Positions 4,043-6,728 of a DNA stretch of 6,728 bases are shown piece after piece (the first letter of the stretch is position 1; every line of letters begins with the position of its first letter). Origin of the DNA: Alphaproteobacteria bacterium (lineage in GTDB: Bacteria > Pseudomonadota > Alphaproteobacteria > Micavibrionales > Micavibrionaceae). Where the stretch lies: NCBI GenBank assembly GCA_023301785.1, contig JALZUF010000238.1, positions 1-6,728 of the forward strand. Reading direction: 5' to 3'. The translations under genes were made by a program, and so were the position numbers. The notes beneath the pieces were generated by a model. The model was not told the origin of the DNA and did no database searches. It saw nothing but the letters and a program-made list of their open reading frames with translations.

Positions 4043-6199
4043 TTATTCGTTTAGATCCCATTGGTGACGACCAAGGGGGCTAAATTCTTTTTTAGGCGCA
4101 TCCTCAGGGACTTGCATATTAGGAACTTCAGGTTGTTTATATTGTTTTTGGCGGTTTTTAAAATCTTCTTGTTTCTTTCTATATTCTAACTCTTTTTGAG
4201 TTAAAGAACGTCCTTCGGGATCTTGTTCTATTCCATTAAACATATTATCAAACCAGCTACCATCACTCTCGCCGCCATCCATTAGGCCACCGAAACTTCT
4301 TTTAAACTTGCTGGTATCAACAGCCGCAAAAGTATTATAAGCCTTGCCGCCACGTGTTTGCGCTTTGATCATTACTTCTTTCCAAACACTTGCCGGCGCA
4401 GAGCCACCTGTTAGTTTTTTCATCGGGCTGTTGTCATCATTACCGAACCAAACAGCACCTGTGTAACGATTGGTAAATCCAATAAACCATGCATCGCGAT
4501 AATCTTGCGTTGTTCCAGTTTTACCAGCCGCAGGATAAGGAATGCGTGCGCGTGTTCCTGTACCGGCCTCAACAACGGAGCGCATCATGGAATTTATTTG
4601 TGCAACATCATTGGGCTCAATCACTCTGCGAATTGTACTGGGTGCTGTGCGCTCGTAGAGAACATTATCCTGTTTGTCTTTGATACGCTTAATGGAGTAA
4701 GGATCAACAGCACTACCGCCACGGGCGAGTGTTGTATAAGCCGTCACCATTTGTATCATCGGCACAGCGGAGCTTCCCAAAGCGGTACTGAGATTTGGTT
4801 CAAGATCAGCAGTGATACCAAGACGGCGCGCTGTATCAATAACTTCTGATGCGCCGACTTTACGCATTAAGCTGACGGCGACGGTGTTTAAGGATTTCGT
4901 TAAAGCTTTTTCTAAAGACACCCACCCATAATAAAGACCGCCAAAGTTTTTAGGGCGGTAACGACCAGAGGTCACTTTTTTATCTTCAATTTGGCTGTAC
5001 ATATTCATGCCACTTTCAATGGCAGTCAGGTAGACGAATGGTTTGAATGATGAGCCTGGTTGACGCAAGGCATCGGTAGCGCGGTTATATTCACTGGTGC
5101 TGTAATTACGGCCGCCCATCATGCTGATAACGGCGCCATCATTACGCATGAATAAACTGGCCGCTTGCTCAGCGTTGTGCTCAGGGCCATAACGAAGGAT
5201 GGCTTTTGTGATGGCCTCTTCCATTTCGCGTTGTACGGCAACATCCAATGTGGTTTCAACGATAACGTCTTGGTCGATAGTGCCAATAAGGTCATCGAGT
5301 TGACTGATGATGTAATCGGTGAAGTAACGCACGCTGTTTCCGCTGGAGGGTTTACGGCGTGGTGTCGGTGGAATTTTTTTGTAAGCTTCTAATTCAGATT
5401 GCTCAATATACCCGGCATCGACCATGGATTGCATCACAACTTTTGTACGTTGCGCCGATAACTCTGGGTTTGAATTGGGGGAGTAACGAGAAGGGGCTTT
5501 AAGAAGGCCGGCAATAACCGCAGATTCCCGAAGGTTCAAACTTTTGGCGGGTTTCCCAAAGTACACATTGGCAGCAGCATCAAGTCCATAAGCACCACTA
5601 CCGAGGTACACGCGGTTTAAATAGGCGCTTAAGATTTCGTCTTTTGTTAGTTCGCGTTCCAGTTGAAATGATAAAATCAATTCTTGGATTTTACGTTTTA
5701 ATGTTCGGTCACGTGTCAGAAATAAGTTCTTGGCAAGTTGTTGGGTGATCGTTGATCCCCCTTGCACAAAACCGCCTTGTTTGACGTTTACAGCAACGGC
5801 GCGCGTGAAGCCGCGCAGATCCATCCCAAAGTGAGAATAAAAACGACGATCTTCCGTTGCCAAAATAGCATTGATGATATGAGGGGGCAGGTTTTTAACG
5901 TCAACAATTTCACCCTTAATGTCGCCATAGCGATCAACGATTTCACCGTTAGATGCTTTGATGGTGATGGTTGGGCGGCGTTCAAAAACCATAGCTTTTG
6001 TGATGTTTGGTAATTCGCGCGCGTACCAAAGAAGGATGGCACCAATAATAAGGGCGCACCATAGCGCCGCAACGAAGCCCCACTTTAAAGAAAAGCGAAA
6101 GGCTGAGCCCAAAAATTCTTTATTCAAAAAGCCTTTAGACGTCTTTTTCTTCTTAGACTTTTTAGCCGATTTTTTTGTGGTTTTAGGCGCCATTCGCAT
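4043..6199 (-). CDS. Class A penicillin-binding protein (PBP1A-type glycosyltransferase/transpeptidase)
   Basis: This bifunctional peptidoglycan synthase of 718 aa polymerises lipid II and cross-links stem peptides at the outer face of the inner membrane. The N-terminus is cytoplasmic and very lysine-rich (residues 6-22), followed by one membrane helix (about 40-60). The GT51 domain has ATEDRRFYSHFG (114-125, catalytic E116), GGSTITQQLAKNLFL (147-161), RKIQE (169-173, second Glu E173) and YLNRVYLGSGAYG (193-205). The transpeptidase domain has SSFK (nucleophile S383, K386), SLN (436-438) and KTGT (560-563). The linker between domains is short, so the OB-like insert of larger PBP1a proteins seems absent. 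A low-complexity tail rich in K/Q/E/P spans about 640-718. Start: ATG at 6199, or 6193 two codons later; neither has a clear Shine-Dalgarno. mrcA/ponA-type naming is plausible but the exact orthologue is unclear. Confidence 0.96.
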   Translation of the reverse strand: MRMAPKTTKKSAKKSKKKKTSKGFLNKEFLGSAFRFSLKWGFVAALWCALIIGAILLWYARELPNITKAMVFERRPTITIKASNGEIVDRYGDIKGEIVDVKNLPPHIINAILATEDRRFYSHFGMDLRGFTRAVAVNVKQGGFVQGGSTITQQLAKNLFLTRDRTLKRKIQELILSFQLERELTKDEILSAYLNRVYLGSGAYGLDAAANVYFGKPAKSLNLRESAVIAGLLKAPSRYSPNSNPELSAQRTKVVMQSMVDAGYIEQSELEAYKKIPPTPRRKPSSGNSVRYFTDYIISQLDDLIGTIDQDVIVETTLDVAVQREMEEAITKAILRYGPEHNAEQAASLFMRNDGAVISMMGGRNYSTSEYNRATDALRQPGSSFKPFVYLTAIESGMNMYSQIEDKKVTSGRYRPKNFGGLYYGWVSLEKALTKSLNTVAVSLMRKVGASEVIDTARRLGITADLEPNLSTALGSSAVPMIQMVTAYTTLARGGSAVDPYSIKRIKDKQDNVLYERTAPSTIRRVIEPNDVAQINSMMRSVVEAGTGTRARIPYPAAGKTGTTQDYRDAWFIGFTNRYTGAVWFGNDDNSPMKKLTGGSAPASVWKEVMIKAQTRGGKAYNTFAAVDTSKFKRSFGGLMDGGESDGSWFDNMFNGIEQDPEGRSLTQKELEYRKKQEDFKNRQKQYKQPEVPNMQVPEDAPKKEFSPLGRHQWDLNE
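4057..4093 (+). terminator. Weak candidate terminator for the 149-aa gene, inside the PBP coding end
   Basis: CCC-A-TTGGT (4057-4065) and ACCAA-GGG (4070-4077) can form an 8-bp stem with one bulged A and the loop GACG, starting 18 bases after the stop at 4038. A run of six T (4088-4093) follows, but ten bases after the stem instead of adjacent to it. The segment also encodes the last residues of the convergent PBP, so the structure may be coincidental. Confidence 0.25.
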
Positions 6200-6229
6200 T
6201 CAAGATTCTATTAGATGTTATGATCTTGA
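6200..6229. repeat. 7-bp inverted repeat immediately upstream of the PBP start
   Basis: TCAAGAT (6200-6206) and ATCTTGA (6223-6229) are perfect inverted copies separated by 16 bases. The proximal arm abuts the ATG at 6199 and overlaps a GANTC site (6204-6208). It could act as an operator or as an RNA hairpin that masks the translation start; the long spacer makes chance a real alternative. Confidence 0.35.
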
Positions 6230-6231
6230 TA

Positions 6232-6260
6232 GTCATACGAAGGATAGACTTAAAAGTCTA
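6232..6260 (-). promoter_or_regulatory. Weak candidate promoter for the PBP gene
   Basis: Read on the minus strand, TAGACT (6260-6255) and TATGAC (6237-6232) match -35 and -10 at four of six positions each, with a 17-bp spacer; the -35 lies inside the dyad at 6244-6261. An alternative pair further upstream is TTGCAC (6314-6309) and TAAAAT (6291-6286), also 17 bp apart, with the better -10 but a poor -35 inside the acetyltransferase gene. I cannot choose between them. Confidence 0.25.
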
Positions 6261-6261
6261 T
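6244..6261. repeat. 18-bp operator-like palindrome upstream of the PBP gene
   Basis: ATAGACTTAAAAGTCTAT has perfect 8-bp arms around two central bases. The near-zero spacer favours a dimeric repressor or activator site over an RNA hairpin, although a 7-bp stem with a 4-base loop is possible. No T-run follows on the minus strand, so it is not a standard terminator for the acetyltransferase gene. It lies 45 bp upstream of the PBP start. Confidence 0.5.
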
Positions 6262-6304
6262 GAGAAAGCGTAAGATATATCACAGATTTTATTGTTATGA
6301 AAAC

Positions 6305-6728
6305 TTACGTGCAATCTAACCAATAACGGCGCATGGCGGGGAAGCAATCGGTTGCGGCAGTTTCGTCTTCAAACTTCGCGCCGCAGCTTTCGACGATTTT
6401 AATACCCGCATCATCTTCTGGGCTGATGGTAATCAGGGCTTTATCGATGCCGATGTAATTAATAATCGGAATCGCTTTTTTGAGGATTTTCTTACCGTAG
6501 CCAAGACCGCGCATAGAAGGGCGAACGTTAAAATGAACGTGCCCACCCCATTTTTCCAAATGCCAATTCAGGCGGTGGCGAATATCGACGGTGCCGATAT
6601 ATTTGCCGTCTTTAACCAGCCATATAATTGTTTCTGGCACGGGCTCAACCCAGTCTTGATAGGGTTGGTGTGGATAGCCTTTTTCAGTTTTAAGCTCTTT
6701 GATAAAGCCTTCAAAATCATTTTGTAGG
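6305..6728 (-). CDS. GNAT-family N-acetyltransferase, 5' end outside window
   Basis: The minus-strand frame is open from the window edge for 140 codons to a stop at 6305-6307. A GTG at 6640 could be read as a start, but the 29 upstream codons (for example GYPHQPYQDWVEP) are continuous and match the usual N-terminal side of this family, so the gene starts outside. The core GNAT features are present: the strand-rich stretch WLVKDGKYIGTVDIRHRL, then GGHVHFNVRPSMRGLGYGKKIL, with RGLGYG forming the acetyl-CoA pyrophosphate loop, and ISPEDDAGIKIVESCGAKF near the C-terminus, ending RRYWLDCT. This resembles the predicted acetyltransferases of the COG3981 type; the acetylated substrate is unknown. It lies on the same strand as the PBP gene, 105 bp upstream of it, probably in a separate transcription unit because the gap holds dyads and promoter-like motifs. 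Confidence 0.88.
   Translation of the reverse strand, partial: LQNDFEGFIKELKTEKGYPHQPYQDWVEPVPETIIWLVKDGKYIGTVDIRHRLNWHLEKWGGHVHFNVRPSMRGLGYGKKILKKAIPIINYIGIDKALITISPEDDAGIKIVESCGAKFEDETAATDCFPAMRRYWLDCT

Noticed and set aside
5958..6263. Plus-strand frame of 101 codons opposite the PBP N-terminus
   Set aside because: The minus strand holds the conserved GT51 start, membrane helix and Lys-rich N-terminus; the plus frame merely reads the reverse of these.
6638..6640. GTG at 6640 as the start of the acetyltransferase
   Set aside because: The frame stays open for 29 more codons to the window edge and those residues look like the family's N-terminal part.

Overview
The window looks like chromosomal DNA of a Gram-negative alphaproteobacterium of moderate GC content. 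A heptose (LPS core) gene, a lipoprotein and a bifunctional penicillin-binding protein indicate a Gram-negative envelope. The ispH / P-loop protein / rnhA order, and a P-loop protein of a type I recall from Rhodospirillales- and Rhodobacter-like genomes, suggest Alphaproteobacteria. GANTC, the CcrM methylation site, is scarce overall but strongly clustered in one place, which fits that class. I see no sign of phage, insertion sequence, CRISPR array, tRNA or rRNA.

Layout. Positions 1-1157 (minus strand): a hypothetical lipoprotein gene followed 23 bp later by gmhA (phosphoheptose isomerase), whose 3' end lies outside the window. Positions 1158-1241 are a divergent promoter region. Positions 1242-3412 (plus strand) are a compact operon: ispH (last step of the MEP isoprenoid pathway), an uncharacterised P-loop protein, and rnhA (RNase HI), with a 1-bp gap and an 11-bp overlap. 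Positions 3413-3588 are a 176-bp gene-free stretch rich in regulatory motifs. Positions 3589-4038 (plus) encode an unrecognised 149-aa protein. It converges, 4 bp stop-to-stop, with a class A penicillin-binding protein gene (4043-6199, minus). Upstream of that lie a 105-bp intergenic region with two inverted repeats and the 3' part of a GNAT acetyltransferase gene (6305-6728, minus), cut by the window edge.

Functionally this is mostly housekeeping: envelope building (gmhA, lipoprotein, PBP), isoprenoid supply for undecaprenyl phosphate and quinones (ispH), and removal of RNA from RNA-DNA hybrids (rnhA).

The most interesting non-coding signal is at 3207-3549. Seven of the eleven GANTC sites I found fall in these 343 bp, together with a perfect TTAA-N7-TTAA CtrA-type box that has a GANTC inside its spacer, a perfect DnaA 9-mer, and a tandem GTCCACA repeat. 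This could be a methylation- and CtrA-controlled promoter for the orphan 149-aa gene or, less likely, part of a Caulobacter-like replication origin.
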